DNA of 64,000 bases from Tanypteryx hageni (GCA_028673005.1 CM054118.1:10126014-10190013); one strand, 5' to 3'; shown: positions 12,010 to 23,240, numbered from the stretch's first letter. The notes: a model not told the origin generated them from the sequence alone. A program made the numbers and translations.

Positions 12010-13970
12010 GAATGTCCACACAAGCGCGCTTTTATCATTCACGGTGCGCATCTTGACGGCCTACCGGAGTCCTCTGTCTTTGTCTTTCCTTTCCTTCCCC
12101 GTCGCCTCCCCGGGGAAGGGACGAATGCGCGCCCGTGCGTGAGGATGCAAATAGTTCGTTATCTGTCCGAATGCCGAGATCTCGCAAGATATTCTGGCTC
12201 GTAAAAGCCTTTCATAATCCTGACGAGATAGACCGAAATGAGACAGCGAAAGAGGCAAACCTCGCGGCGCTGCAGTCGCCGCTTCGGCGCCACAGTCGCC
12301 GACTAGGGAAGGGGTCGACGGAAAGGGAGAGATGGAAGCCCCCTGCGATATACCAAAAGGGGAGAAGGTTTTTGACGCGACGCTGAGCGTTCGTGGCGCA
12401 CGTACGTAAGTTTTCGTGACCGTCTTTCGTCCTCCCGATCACGTAATGGCCCGCGGGGAAAAGGGGTTATAGACCGGCGGGAAGATTTTGGAAGGAAATT
12501 GGGGGTGAGGGGACACACATGGGTCTAATTATGGTTTTAGGGAAGGTTTTTTTTCCTGGATTGAGGACCGCGATGGGCATCAGATTAGGAATTTAAGCAA
12601 GAAAGAATCGCACGAGATAAGGGTGGCGCGAAAGGGCGTGACCACGTAATCGGCGTGCGTTCCTTTCCGAGGTGGGTGATGGAAGCATGAATGGTTTTTG
12701 AGACTCGTAGTCGACTCGATTTTATCTTGACAACACCAGGCTTTTGCCTTAATCGTGAAGGGTCTGAGCCGAAGAAGGTTTCCAAGTCAATATCCTTTCG
12801 CTAAGCACCAGGGGGCTTCCTTTGACGACTGTGTATTCATTAATGATTATCTACTGAGCTGGGCAGTCTACTTCGAATTCTGATGACGTTTGAATATTTG
12901 TAACTTATGCTTATCCATAACTTTTATCTTTAGGCGTTTGAATCACGATCCCAGGTGATAATGAAATAATTAAATTCATGTAAGAATAATTACGCTGACC
13001 TTTGGCTTCGTTATATCATTAGCACGGACTTCTGCCAATACATTTCATGCGAAAAATATGTACGCTCCTATGGTAAAGCCACAATCATTTTAAGATTCAT
13101 CTATATGATGTTTCTATAAAAGACAGAAACTGAGCTCGTTCTTTTTTAAACCTGGGTTTGGCTGGATTTGCACTTAAGCTAAGATACGAATATACATTGG
13201 CAGTTCATTGATTTCAGAGTGATTGCACGATGTAGAAATGTAAATATTTTTCTTAGGTGTGAGTTGTTCATAACTTTTTAAATGTTAAAAAGTGGAAAAA
13301 AGCAACTTTTATCACTTTCATTTTATCTAACATACAATTATACCTATAAGTATAAAGAAAAATTAAAATTTCTTTGACAGAAGTTTTTTGTTGTCGTTGA
13401 AATGCTTGAAAATTACTTATTGTTAGATGAAGTTATCGATAAGCGAAAGACCACTCCAATTATTTTTCTACTGTAAAAATAAATTTTCCGGTTAAGAAGT
13501 AAGAACTCCGTCATTTGCTTCAGTAAAAAGAAAATAGTTTAATTTTACACTATGGCAGTCTTTATCCTTTTATAATTTCTGTGCGAAATAATAGTTTTCC
13601 GTTGGACCTTATTGTACGATTTCTCAAACTTATTCATTCGACAGTTAAAATTATTTTTGTAGATGTTTTACTGCAGGCCTTCTTCCTTTCCTGTTTTCTC
13701 CTTGAGATTTCACAATATTGTGCATACAATACAATCCATAAAGATTTTTCAATTTTCATATATTATATAAAATGCTAAAAAACATATTTTAAGCCCTCGA
13801 TTTAGTGACTCCTTCATCCGCGACACCCCACTCCTTATTCATTTCTACTTTCGAGCGAGGTCGCTCCTTTAATTGTTTCGTGCGAATGTATGCAGACAGT
13901 TCGCTCTCCGTGTAAGACTGCTGCGGCTAAGCCTCAGGCGCTACAGTAATGGCGCCTGAAAGATTGCCGA
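12010..13970. other. Non-coding DNA, CpG-rich then AT-rich
   Basis: From about 12040 to 12480 the sequence is CpG- and GC-rich (GCGCCCGTGCG, CGCCGCTTCGGCGCC) with overlapping short frames on both strands, as expected of GC-rich DNA with few stops. I see no TATA/initiator arrangement or exon. From 12800 to 13800 it is AT-rich and featureless. Confidence 0.4.
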
Positions 13971-13976
13971 GGAGTT

Positions 13977-14543
13977 TTGTATACAGGTCACTTTCATTTT
14001 GTTATTCTAAGCTCGAAAGCCAGAGGGAAGGGATCAGTCTACTTCATTATTGCTCTTCGACGTATGCAAATGGGCATAGAAATGGACAACATATTATCCA
14101 GTTTATTCTTGGTAAAACTAAGTGGAAGTATTGGAGATCGTAATTGTTACTTAAGGGCGACGATTGACTCTTTCGTAATTATTCCCTTCAGATACTATTT
14201 ATTCCATATCTTATTTAAATTTACGATTTTTCGACTTTCTGATACTATCATTTGTTCTATTTTATTCTTTCAGGTAAGGATAGCTGAATGTATAACTGTA
14301 GCTGCCTTTGAATTTAGCGAACAAAAAATGGTGATGTATTTATATACCTTATTTATTTTAGCAGAAATTGTTTTTATAGAGGTCTCCTCACAGACACTTG
14401 GTAAACGTTTAAGTCATATTGAAAAATACTTTTTCATTTGGTCGCTGTTTTCATGTATTATCCTCTGGTATTTCTGTTTGCAACCTGCTTGGCATCATTT
14501 CCGAAAGAGAAATTCCATTGAAATCCATTCACAATTTCATTAA
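13977..14543 (+). CDS. Unrecognised 188-codon open frame, probably not a gene
   Basis: This is the longest open frame outside simple repeats and transposon relics that is not GC-driven. The translation has several hydrophobic stretches of membrane-segment length: around residues 68-88, 92-106, 117-135 and 150-168. I do not recognise a family. The start Met has no special context. The frame crosses a strong polypyrimidine-CAG|GTAAG junction at 14273, so if that site is used the frame is not translated as written. A 188-codon open frame is unusual but not impossible in 64 kb of AT-rich DNA. Conservation or RNA evidence would decide. Confidence 0.15.
   Translation: MYTGHFHFVILSSKARGKGSVYFIIALRRMQMGIEMDNILSSLFLVKLSGSIGDRNCYLRATIDSFVIIPFRYYLFHILFKFTIFRLSDTIICSILFFQVRIAECITVAAFEFSEQKMVMYLYTLFILAEIVFIEVSSQTLGKRLSHIEKYFFIWSLFSCIILWYFCLQPAWHHFRKRNSIEIHSQFH
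14239..14280 (+). other. Candidate recursive splice site (ratchet point)
   Basis: A branch-like CTGATAC at 14240 and a pyrimidine-rich TTCTATTTTATTCTTTCAG acceptor end at 14273. GTAAGG, a good donor, begins at the next base, 14274. An acceptor joined directly to a donor regenerates a 5' splice site after the first splice and is the defining layout of recursive sites in long insect introns. Function is inferred. Confidence 0.5.
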
Positions 14544-14834
14544 TTATGACAGAAAAGTACCTGGCGCAAGTGTTTTTCGAGTTCAGGCTTAAGTGAGGCA
14601 GTAATGCGTATTTGAAATTACGCTCGGTATGGAGAAATATTCGTGGTGAACGTAAATCTGATAAAAGTAGTTCTGCCAAACTGAAAATAGTAAAAATAAT
14701 TGATGGAGTTACATAATGTGTGATCGTAATGGGTAACGGACATAGGAATATTTATGCTCAATAAATCACGTATTTTATTCGCACTTCAATATTTATGATT
14801 CTCGTAATAATCCAATTGCACTGTAAGGTACGAA

Positions 14835-14857
14835 TGACGTCACGCTTACACGTGACC
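14835..14857. promoter_or_regulatory. CRE-type octamer with nearby CACGTG
   Basis: TGACGTCA at 14835-14842 is followed by CACGTG at 14850-14855. The octamer is the consensus for CREB/ATF bZIP dimers and the hexamer is an E-box. Occupancy is unknown. Confidence 0.3.
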
Positions 14858-15912
14858 GAGGAAAAAATATATGTAACATCCAGGCGTTAAAAGCAAATCG
14901 CCGAAGGACGGAGACAAGGTAATAGGTTCGTTTTACAATTTTTCTGACCTCCTTCCATCCACGAAGGTTCTTTTCGCCGAAAAGAGGAGAGAGAGAAACT
15001 TCCGAATTCTTACGCTAGGCGTGGTGCAAGCGAGAAAGAATGCATGAATCAGCCGTGGAAGGGAAACTGAAAGAAGCGAATCCGCCATTTTGTATCCAAT
15101 CAGTCGGAGAGGGTTTTTATTTCTCCCTTGCGTCACAAAAATGGAGAGAAGGGCCTTCCTCGTTGGAGGTCGCGCTTCGCGGAATTCAATTTTTTTCTAG
15201 ATGCGGGAGAGAAAGTAAAAAAAGTCGTGCGCTACCCGAAAGTGGTCGATGCAAAAGACGGTTGCAGCTCGCGAGTCGATAAAAGTAAGTTTTAATTATT
15301 ACTGCGTCTTTTTCTCTTGAGAAGGATTATAAACTTTTATGGTTTATTTTATTCCAATTGTTATCATCGTGCGCGAGTTATTTTCCGAGATATTTTTATT
15401 TATTTTGTCGTTTGATAGATGAGTTATCCTTTCAAGGTAATGTGATTTAAAATAAAATATGAGACTTTCGAGATGCGAATTTGGTCCTGAAATTAATTGC
15501 TAAGAGTATCAAAGAGAAATCTAAATGGCGACGTGGTCAGACCTTGAAAATAAAATCTTCCGCTAAGATTTTCATCGTTAGTGTGTCTCAACTTTTATGA
15601 TCGCGCGTTAAAATCTCCTCCGAAAGAATTCTTTTTTCAATGATCTATTTTTTATTTCATTAATTTTTGAAATTACAGTGCCCCGAAAAAAATATATCCT
15701 TTAAATTCTTCAGATGTTGGCAATTATTGTAATCATTTTTTATTTTTTGTACGGTGTTGAACGCGAAAAGTTTGGGCTATTGTTTTAATATTTTCTTAAA
15801 ATTATATTCGGACAATCGTATCCATAATATTTTGCAAGTAATCCAAATTTCGAAACGTAAGTAGTCTCCCCTCTATTCGTATGCTCCACATCCTATCGAA
15901 ATGATGTACCGC

Positions 15913-15926
15913 TGACGTCACGTGGA
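15913..15926. promoter_or_regulatory. Fused CRE and E-box (TGACGTCACGTGGA)
   Basis: TGACGTCA overlaps CACGTG by two bases. The identical 14-base string recurs at 56904-56917. Confidence 0.35.
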
Positions 15927-16142
15927 CCGATGTAGTAATTGTTAGAACGGCAGTAACCTCGGACCTTGCCAAAAAAGAGCGTTAACCTACTTCGGCTCCT
16001 TATCCTCTTTTTTTGCCTACGTGCGCTTGCATGCGTCTACACGCTGGTTACGATTCCAATAGAATATGTTCCAAGTGTCTCGCAATTGCAGTTTGTTCAT
16101 TTTTCCCTTTCCGCCATGCTTCCGGCCGCTTCCATTACAATA

Positions 16143-16272
16143 GTTTTCTCTCCACCCTCTCCTCTTTCCCTCCTCCCCTTTCCTCTTTCACTCCTCTCCT
16201 CTCCTCTTTCTCTCCTCACCTCTCCTCTTTCCCTCCTCCCCTTTCCTCTTTCACTCCTCCCCTTTCCCTGCC
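16143..16272. repeat. Pyrimidine-rich tract with internal duplication
   Basis: CTCTTTCCCTCCTCCCC followed by TTTCCTCTTTCACTCCTC occurs twice, about 60 bp apart, within C/T-only sequence. Confidence 0.8.
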
Positions 16273-16274
16273 AT

Positions 16275-17345
16275 TGTCGAGATTTTTACTTACTTAATTT
16301 TTCATAACTCTTACTTAAAAGGTTGTACGCAGGTGCGTTTTGCACAACGAGTCCGTTTTATCGTTGGCGTCCGTACACGCGCGCGGAGTCCATTTAATTG
16401 GTAATATCCGCCGGCACGCGATTACCTGCGCGGTTTCCGTTTACAATTAACCCGGCCTTAACACCGCATTCGAGCAGCTTTCTTCGCCGTGTCTTTTTTT
16501 TACGCCGGCGCTTTGTGTTTTTTACGTAATCTCTCTCTGGCGATCTTCGTCGGAAGGTTCCGATTTCCATCGCGCAAGATTTTTTTCTCTCGATTTGGTT
16601 TGCTTTTGGTTTATATTAAGAATGGCGAATGAAGTAATTTCTTTTCCGCGAGAGAATCGCGACGAGTTTTCTCGGCGAGAATTAATTTTGATTTCGTTAA
16701 TAAAGAGTAGAAGGTATTTTTGTTTTCACAGAAACAGCAATCGTGCTTGTTTTGCCCGGCGTGTTTTGCCAGTAATTTATTCAGGTTTGAGCTACTTAAA
16801 TTAAATTTGGGCGAAATTTGTATTCTTTCGTAACTGCAATAATTTGCGCAATATATCCTTCCAATGGTCATAAAAAGGTTATGATAACCACGTACACATT
16901 TCGGCTTGGAGGTGGTCATGATCCGAGTTCATTAGCCGTCAGGAGATTATGCTACTAATTCTTAATTTTATCTGCTTATTGTAAGATTATCATGACACAT
17001 TGATTTTAGCCTCAAAGCGAGCTCAATAGCTATATATAGAATGTAATGACTAGTTAATTTAAAAAATCGAACGATATCTCTTCTCGCGTTTTCACCGTAA
17101 CGTCATTCAAATCATCGCGAATGCATCGCAACGGCGTATGAGTCCGCCATTTGCTTGCGAAGGTTAATATATTATAATAAATATTTGCGCTAATTCCCAA
17201 AATCATTCAACGAATCCATCTCGAAAGCTTTGCGGACAAGTTAACGAAAATGCGTTCCGAGGAAAAAGTGTGATTTTTCGCCGCTAAGAAGTTGGTTTGC
17301 CAAAAAGATTATGAAGCGAGGCAGACGAGTATAATTGCGCATTCG
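16275..17345. other. CpG-rich then AT-rich DNA, no supported gene
   Basis: The stretch 16320-16470 is complex and CpG-rich and holds CCATTTAATTGG and ACAATTAA homeodomain-like cores; it looks unlike the surrounding simple sequence. No frame with a protein pattern is present. Confidence 0.4.
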
Positions 17346-17349
17346 TAAA

Positions 17350-17535
17350 TCTCCCACTCTTCTCTCCCTCCCTTTCTCCCTCCCTTTCTCCCTCCCTTTC
17401 TCCCTCCCTACCTTTCTCCCTCCCTGCCTTTCTCCCTTCCTACCTTTCTCCCTCCCTACCTTTCTTCCTCCCTGCTTTTCTCCCTCCCTACCTTTCTCCC
17501 TCCCTCCCTTTCTCCATCCCTTTTCCCTCCCTCTC
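17350..17535. repeat. 16-bp-scale pyrimidine minisatellite
   Basis: Units of TTTCTCCCTCCCTACC and shorter variants (CCTTTCTCCCTC) repeat with C/T/A/G exchange at one position. It is plus-strand pyrimidine. Confidence 0.85.
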
Positions 17536-17639
17536 TCCCATGCAGCCCACATGTCGTTCTGGTTTTTCCCGACGTCCTTGTCGCCCCCAGAGCACAATAA
17601 CGGGAGTCCCGGGAGAAGCCCTCTCTTTCCCTCGTTCCT

Positions 17640-17935
17640 CCATTTCAGTCGCCCTCTCTCGCTCTCAATCCCTCTCTCTCAATCCTTCTCTCTCTCAATC
17701 CTCTCGCTCTCAATCTCTCTCTCAATCCTTCTCTCGCTTTCACACCTCTCGTCCCCTCTCTCTCACTCCCCCTCTTTCCCCTTCTCTCTCTCTCTCTCTC
17801 CCTCCCCATCATTCCTCTTCTCTCTCCCCATCATTCCTCTTCCTTCTCTCTCCCCATCATTCCTCTTCTCTCTCTCTCCCCATCATAACTCTTCTCTCAC
17901 TCCAACACCTCTCTCTCTCTCTCTCTACTTCTCTC
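17640..17935. repeat. CT-rich tract with CCCCATCATTCCTCTT units
   Basis: Interrupted (CT)n with (CT)nCAATCC units early and several CCCCATCATTCCTCTT units at about 17805-17890. The Ser/Leu/Pro-rich frames crossing it are artefacts. Confidence 0.85.
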
Positions 17936-18318
17936 CCGAGCATCTCTCATTCTTCCGTTTCCAACTCTCCATGCTGAATTCCTACTATCTCGGTCTCTTC
18001 CATAAATGAAGGCTGTTACTGTTTCTTTCCGTTTTTTTCTTACGTCTATTTCATGTTCTTACCAATCCGTCCATATTTTTTCGGTCATTTTCTTGTGTCC
18101 CGCATGAAGAATGAGCGGCTTATGTAAGATTTTGTGAATATTGGTTAAGAGGAGGAATATTGAAGTAAAAAATAAGATTTTGAGCGTCAGTTCTATCTAT
18201 TTCTAAAAATTTGAAATTCTGGTTATTTGTCCATTATAAATTTCCACACCTTTGAAGATATCGTCAAGACACTTCGCATAGGTATATAATTTTACCCTGC
18301 GAGTAAAATAGTCAAGAT

Positions 18319-18648
18319 CAGGGGTTCCCAAATCGTGGGCCATGGCCCATTGGAGGGCCACAGCACGTTTTCCAGGTGGGCCACAGAGACTGTCCAATTC
18401 TTGTCTTTTTTTCTTGACAGGCATATGACCACACCATTTTCGAGTTGTACCTGACAAAGTTGGCAAAACACGGTATGACTCATACAACTTGCATGAGCCA
18501 TACCGTGTTCTGCGTAGTGTTTGGTTTCTGGCAGTTGCTGACAACTTATTCACTTGTGTTTTGTGGCGCGCTTGAGTCAGACACTAGGTCATGATATGCC
18601 AGGCCAAAAGCCAGTTGGGCCACATGACGAAAAAGTTGGGAAACACTG
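18319..18648. mobile_element. hAT-type miniature element
   Basis: The left end is CAGGGGTTCCCAAATCGTGG and the reverse complement of the right end is CAGTGTTTCCCAACTTTTTC. The flanking octamers GTCAAGAT (18311-18318) and GTCTAGAT (18649-18656) match at 7 of 8 positions. Subterminal GGGCCA/TGGCCC blocks recur inside. It is 330 bp with no transposase. An internal hairpin of 17-base arms with one mismatch (18467-18483 and 18493-18509) parallels the one in the 8703 element. Confidence 0.88.
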
Positions 18649-18949
18649 GTCTAGATGGTGGTATACAATTTTGGAGGCTGCTTAATTCATTCAATGCTGT
18701 TTTCTATCTATCGTTGAGAAAATTGTTATTTATGTCAGAATAATCTGATATGTTTAGAAACTTCATAATAAAATGTATTAGAATATAGTTTTTTAAGTGT
18801 ATTCAGTAAATTACATTACAAAAAAGTTCTACTGGGGACGCGGTCCGAGCGCACTTTGCAGCAACTTCAATTCTGAAGTAATGCTGATAGATAAAACTTA
18901 GGGATGCTTGAAGTATATTTCCAGTATTTTATGCAATTGGCGGTGGCTT

Positions 18950-18985
18950 AAAATGGTCCCGGGTAACGCCGGGTACTCCGGCTAG
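18950..18985 (+). mobile_element. Helitron 3' terminus
   Basis: CCCGG…CCGGG forms a short hairpin, followed about 11 bases later by CTAG at 18982-18985 and then T. Hairpin plus CTRR next to a T is the classic Helitron 3' end. I could not identify the matching TC 5' end, so the element's left border is unknown; no Rep/helicase frame is nearby. Confidence 0.6.
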
Positions 18986-19084
18986 TACATCATATTATGT
19001 TATGTTTTAGAATTATCTAGCTCGCCTTTCGGCTAAAATTATATTTACGCAATATATCTCTACAGTTGCCGTACTGAGGTTAAG

Positions 19085-19215
19085 AATATCAGGTGAGCGT
19101 TTCGGCTACAACCAGCCGTCATCATTGGTGTTTCACCAATATTATAGGTTATCCTAATCTTTCTGTGGCTATTGGAGAGTCACATTGTATCAGTTTATAT
19201 TAGCGTTGATACGCA
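19085..19215 (-). ncRNA. Hammerhead-ribozyme-like repeat, copy A
   Basis: Minus strand: ATGATGA (consensus CTGATGA, essential C3 changed to A), then a perfect 5-bp stem II CGGCT…AGCCG, then AAAC and GCTC where the cleavage triplet should lie. Upstream is ATTGGTG AAA CACCAAT, a 7-bp hairpin. The family block GGCTATTGGAGA follows on the plus strand near 19171. With C3 lost this copy should be inactive. It shares the C3A change with copy D. Confidence 0.6.
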
Positions 19216-20471
19216 ATTCATTAAATGTTATTCCACGTGGTCTTGAAGCTGCCAGATTAATAGTTGAAATTCTAATATAGTAAACAATAAGGTCATCCAG
19301 ATTCTGCATAGAATTATCCACGGGTAAATCAGCATTCCGCATGGCGAGTGTGAGGCCGAAAAGCGCATATCCGCTACCGTTTAAGAAGTAACCTGAGTCA
19401 TTACTTCAGATATCCACGTTCCCTGATACTTGGCACCATTTTCGTCTCAACACTAGAGGCTTCTGTAACTCTATCCACTTTCCGTTTCGCCAATTACTCA
19501 GGGCCATACTCTCATCGAGCAGTCTTTGGTCTCTTTGTGATTTTCACCTCGTCCGATCATGTGTCCTTTTTATTCTCCCCTCGACATCCTCTGAGCTATG
19601 AGATTAGTCCTCGTCTGGCAGCCGCCATCGCCGCTGACTAAGCAGGACTCCTCTTTTGGCCACCTCCCATTGTTGTGGGCGTCTCGAACTACGAGAGAGA
19701 GGGAGAAGAGAGAGAGAGATACATTGTATGCCACCGGACGGTCCGGTTTTCGATCGCTCCCGTTGCTTTATTTGCCGTCGCCTTGGTCATATTTTCGCCT
19801 GTGGAATATCGTCTTTTTAAGTCTCGTTTTATTTTGTTTTCGTCGAAACTGGAAAGCTCAAGGGTTTTTAGATTTTGTTAACAGATGCTTCCCTTCGTGC
19901 ATTCAAGTCTGTTCCAGCCTTTCCAGGAATGGATGGAAATCGATTTATCACATGTGTAGGTAGGTTATTCTGAGGTCCATTGCGTGGAGAAGTTTGGCCG
20001 TCAATACGATGTTATTCGCAAAAATCCCTTTTCAGAGATACGTCACGCATTAATCATTCAAATTTAGAGCTCTTTTTCAATCGAATTTTCTAAAACTCTT
20101 GAGATATTTCCCCAATTATCGTTCTGTTGTAGATATTCGACTGGACTGTTATTCAATGAAATTACTCACCCGATTTGACTTGATTGGGATAGTTGGGCAA
20201 TTTTTGGATCTTAATATGTCGAAACTATTTTTCCCCATAAAATATATCCTGTAACTAATGGGACCAAATTTTGGGAAGAATTTAAATTTAAAAGAAAGCG
20301 TTTTATTAAGTACTTCCTTTGCAAAGAGGCGCACAGCAGATCATGCATATAGTTGTTGTTCCACGCCGTATGATATCAGCTGTCTTCTCATTGCTGCAGG
20401 TTATCATGTATATTAGTATGAAGTTGCTAGAAAATTATTTTTGTGTCCGAGTATCAGATTTGCAGGGTTAA
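19216..20471. other. Non-coding DNA, no supported gene
   Basis: A (GA)n-like patch sits at about 19690-19720. Plus-strand frames at 19598-19963 have no recognisable pattern. A TTAATTAA at 20468-20475 carries the target tetranucleotide of the following piggyBac element. Confidence 0.4.
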
Positions 20472-20475
20472 TTAA

Positions 20476-21676
20476 CCCTCCAGCGGGCGCAATTGAAAAT
20501 TTTACACGAGCAGGCGCGTGGCGTACTGCGAGCGCCAGAACAAAAAAACACTCTATTCATCTATTGTGTTTGTCTTAGTATTCATACATCTTTGAAATAA
20601 AGCAATTAGATAATAGAGGAAGAGGTAGGTAATACCTTTCTTCCTGAACTTTTTGAAACTGACCAGCTATTCATTGCACTAACTCGTAGATACCCATCGC
20701 GCGTAGGCAAGAGGGAATCAGCAGGGCGTTAAAAAAATTACATAATACACTTAATTGAAATGTTAGATTTTTGTCAATGGTGACAAACTCACTTAGGGAG
20801 TAGCATTTTTTACACTTATAAACAAATTTGTCAAGGAAAACTCGAATCGCAGCATGTTTATCAGATTTACCTCAGTCTTTCCTCTTGTTCTTATCATCGA
20901 ACCTCAAAGATCGTAAGAGAAACAGAAACCTTTTATAGCTCATGCATTTCAATCCCAGTACCATTATTGTTCCAAAGTTCAAGAACGTTTGTATGATTAG
21001 CTTTCTTCATATCCGCGAGAAAAAGGACTCGGAAGTAATGCCATGATTTCACTTCTTGAAGTCTTTTTCGAGTCCCTATCCCTACGATATTTGATTCTGA
21101 CTTGCGAACTCTATTTACACGTTAGTGTATTCAACAATCATATCCACTAGAGCGGCATCAATTATCTTACAAATAGTCTTCTTCATCTGTAATGTCCCTT
21201 GCACCTTATTTAGATCCAGGAAAAATCTTGACTAGATACTTGTTACTGTTTTCTGACTTTCAGAGAACCGTGTTTTACCAAATTTCGTAATTTAGTCTCT
21301 CCTAGGAAAATAGTTACCATCCGCATTGTCGGGATCACTGTGACCGTAACTTGGGTCTAGTTCTTTCTCCGATTTTGATTTATGATCACTTCGAGACACC
21401 GCTTCCTACTCTTCCGAGCTTGAAACATCTTGAAACATCTATGCCTTTCTCTCTCTTCATCGGATAACATGAGCAGGCGCGTGGCGTATTTGGTGCGCCT
21501 GTAAGGAATTCCACTCACTTCAGTGCAAATATCGATCACTAGAAGCGAATAACTCGTGCAAGATGAAGCTAAAGAATCATTGAGCACATACGTAGAACCT
21601 CTCTTACTTTGTTATATTTTAAACATATCTCCACCACAAATTCCCCACTCTATACATAGGCGCGCCCGCTCGAGGG
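20476..21676 (-). mobile_element. piggyBac-like element, internally deleted
   Basis: TTAA target sites flank both ends (20472-20475 and 21677-21680). The left end CCCTCCAGCGGGCGC and the reverse complement of the right end CCCTCGAGCGGGCGC are 14/15 identical. A subterminal motif GAGCAGGCGCGTGGCGTA occurs in direct orientation at 20508-20525 and 21471-21488. The 1.2-kb interior holds a minus-strand transposase relic. Full piggyBac elements are usually 2-3 kb, so the catalytic part has been deleted. Confidence 0.92.
20770..21590 (-). pseudogene. piggyBac transposase N-terminal relic
   Basis: Read on the minus strand, several piggyBac (DDE_Tnp_1_7) N-terminal landmarks appear in family order. 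IIDAALVDMIVEYTN (about 21123-21168) matches the 'LIDLIVEETN' start. KANHTNVLELWNNNGTGIE (about 20955-21015) matches the block before the MS..RF motif. MSYKRFLFLLRSLRFDD (about 20890-20945) matches the 'MSxxRFxxLLRxLRFDD' block. DKFVYKCKKCYSLSEFVTID (about 20778-20838) matches the block ending in TIDE. Stops and at least one frameshift interrupt it. Similarity ends right after the TID motif, before the catalytic aspartates, so no active enzyme is possible. The MLSDEE start (about 21464) is a plausible original N terminus. Confidence 0.88.
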
Positions 21677-21680
21677 TTAA

Positions 21681-23084
21681 ATTTCCACATAATAGTATAA
21701 TTTAATTTTATTCACCCTATAACGCATATAACATCCGGGAAGTATCTCCTATACGTTCGCTATCACATGCTTCTTAGTTTGTGATTCATCCCGTGAAGAA
21801 AACTTCATCGTTATGTCTACGTAAAAGGCTAATTATTTTTTGCAGATTCCATAACGACATGGTTTTCGCGAAAAAATTGGAATGACTTCATTTTCCTTCG
21901 CGCACCATCGATTCTTAGAAAGTGTGTATCGGTGAAAGTGACAATTTTCCTGTTGTTTTTGAAAAGCGGGGTAGCGTTCGTAGCTTTCTTGGAAAGGGAT
22001 GATGGAAGGAAACCTTTTCCGGAGCGGATCGGAATTTCACCGTGAAAGCGAACGTTCTCGTTGGAACAATTGAAAGTCGCGAACAACAAAAATTCCCCTT
22101 CTTATTGTTAGACGTCCATGTACCGTTGAGAATGCGGCCGTTGCTGAATTGACGGGCGCTCCTGCGCTATAAATTGCATTGTGGTTGAAAATCAACGGGT
22201 TATCGCTCGCAAGGGTTTGTTTGTCTCCAAGGAAACTTCTATGCATTTCCGAAATTCCGCAACGATTTGTTCGCGTAATAATTCAGTAGGATTTCCTCGT
22301 AGTGTTTACCCTTGTTTTCCTCCCTCGAAGGAAAAATAAAAAAGGGAGAAAATAAATTAAGTTACATAAGGTACGCTTTTTCTCAATTACCCGACGCGCG
22401 CCAATACCCATTCATCAAAATGTTGTTTCTTTGCCTAATCTTGGATATAGCATCATTTCCCGAAAAATTAGCTGCTCTGGCTCATTATCGTATTTACGTA
22501 CAGGCGGTAACGCAAGAAGTAGCCTTTTTTATAATCAAAATGCGCACAATATATTTTAAATGCAATTTTTTCACCTCAAGATTTTCGATCTTCGCATAAG
22601 AGTTTTAAATGAAAATATTTGGTTGATTTTTTTGCTCACCTTTTCGCCGATTGGTTTTGTCGGCGTGGCTCAGTGGCTTCATAAGTGCAGGAAAGTTAGA
22701 AATCTACTCGGTTCCAGCAAGTCAGAAAGGTCGAAGAGGTTATGGAAATGGATACGTCTTTATAGGCTAATGTTATATAACCATTTCATCTCTGCTATCA
22801 ATTATGGAGAAGGCTGCAGATTATAAATGTAAATATAGCTCCAGTATGCGCAGTTGTTACGGAATAAAAAAAACTAAGATTTACTTCAGGTAACAGATCA
22901 CTTATGCCTTGGTGCTGTAATGGTAATAATCGTTGAATTCCTCGGTTTTATCATTGAACTGTTTTGATGTACTTAGTAGTTTTAGGAATAAAAATAAGGA
23001 ATAGTAAAATAACAAACTGAAAAATCCTATATATTATTTCTCAAGTGCCTGTCCATCAGTCCGTTCCCCTCTGTATCTCAGAAA
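21681..23084. other. Non-coding DNA, no supported gene
   Basis: Minus-strand frames 21829-22089 and 22037-22246 and plus frames 22312-22826 overlap and show no family pattern. TTCAG|GTAACA at about 22890 is donor/acceptor-like but has no pyrimidine tract. Confidence 0.4.
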
Positions 23085-23240
23085 CTTGGCCGGATTAACC
23101 GGGGTGCTGTGCAGCGGCGCAGTTGCACCAGGGCCCCGTGAGTAGAGGGGCCCCACGGAGAACCCGGACAGTGTGGGATTGTGGGGGTGTGGTCTACGAA
23201 AAATTGTGTGCCGCGGCCCCCTTATCTTAATCCGGCCTTG
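23085..23240. mobile_element. Small CAAGGCCGG-ended inverted-repeat element
   Basis: The left end CTTGGCCGGATTAA and the reverse complement of the right end CAAGGCCGGATTAA pair across 156 bp. The interior holds GGGCCCC (23131-23137) and GGGGCCC (23147-23153), a perfect 7-bp hairpin. Flanking octamers do not match (CTCAGAAA and CTGTTTGC), so the insertion boundary is unproven. The termini resemble hAT-like miniatures; class not certain. Confidence 0.55.

Larger units (their letters stand above)
14544..16140. other. Non-coding DNA with CRE-like sites
   Basis: Contains two TGACGTCA octamers, listed separately. AAAGTAAGT at about 15284 follows an 80-codon plus frame (15040-15282) and resembles a donor, but no matching acceptor or protein family supports an exon. 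The rest is AT-rich. Confidence 0.4.

Noticed and set aside
17335..18009. 224-codon plus frame
   Set aside because: It follows the CT-rich tracts; purely compositional.
22870..22900. TTCAG|GTAACA junction
   Set aside because: The preceding bases are A-rich, not a pyrimidine tract.
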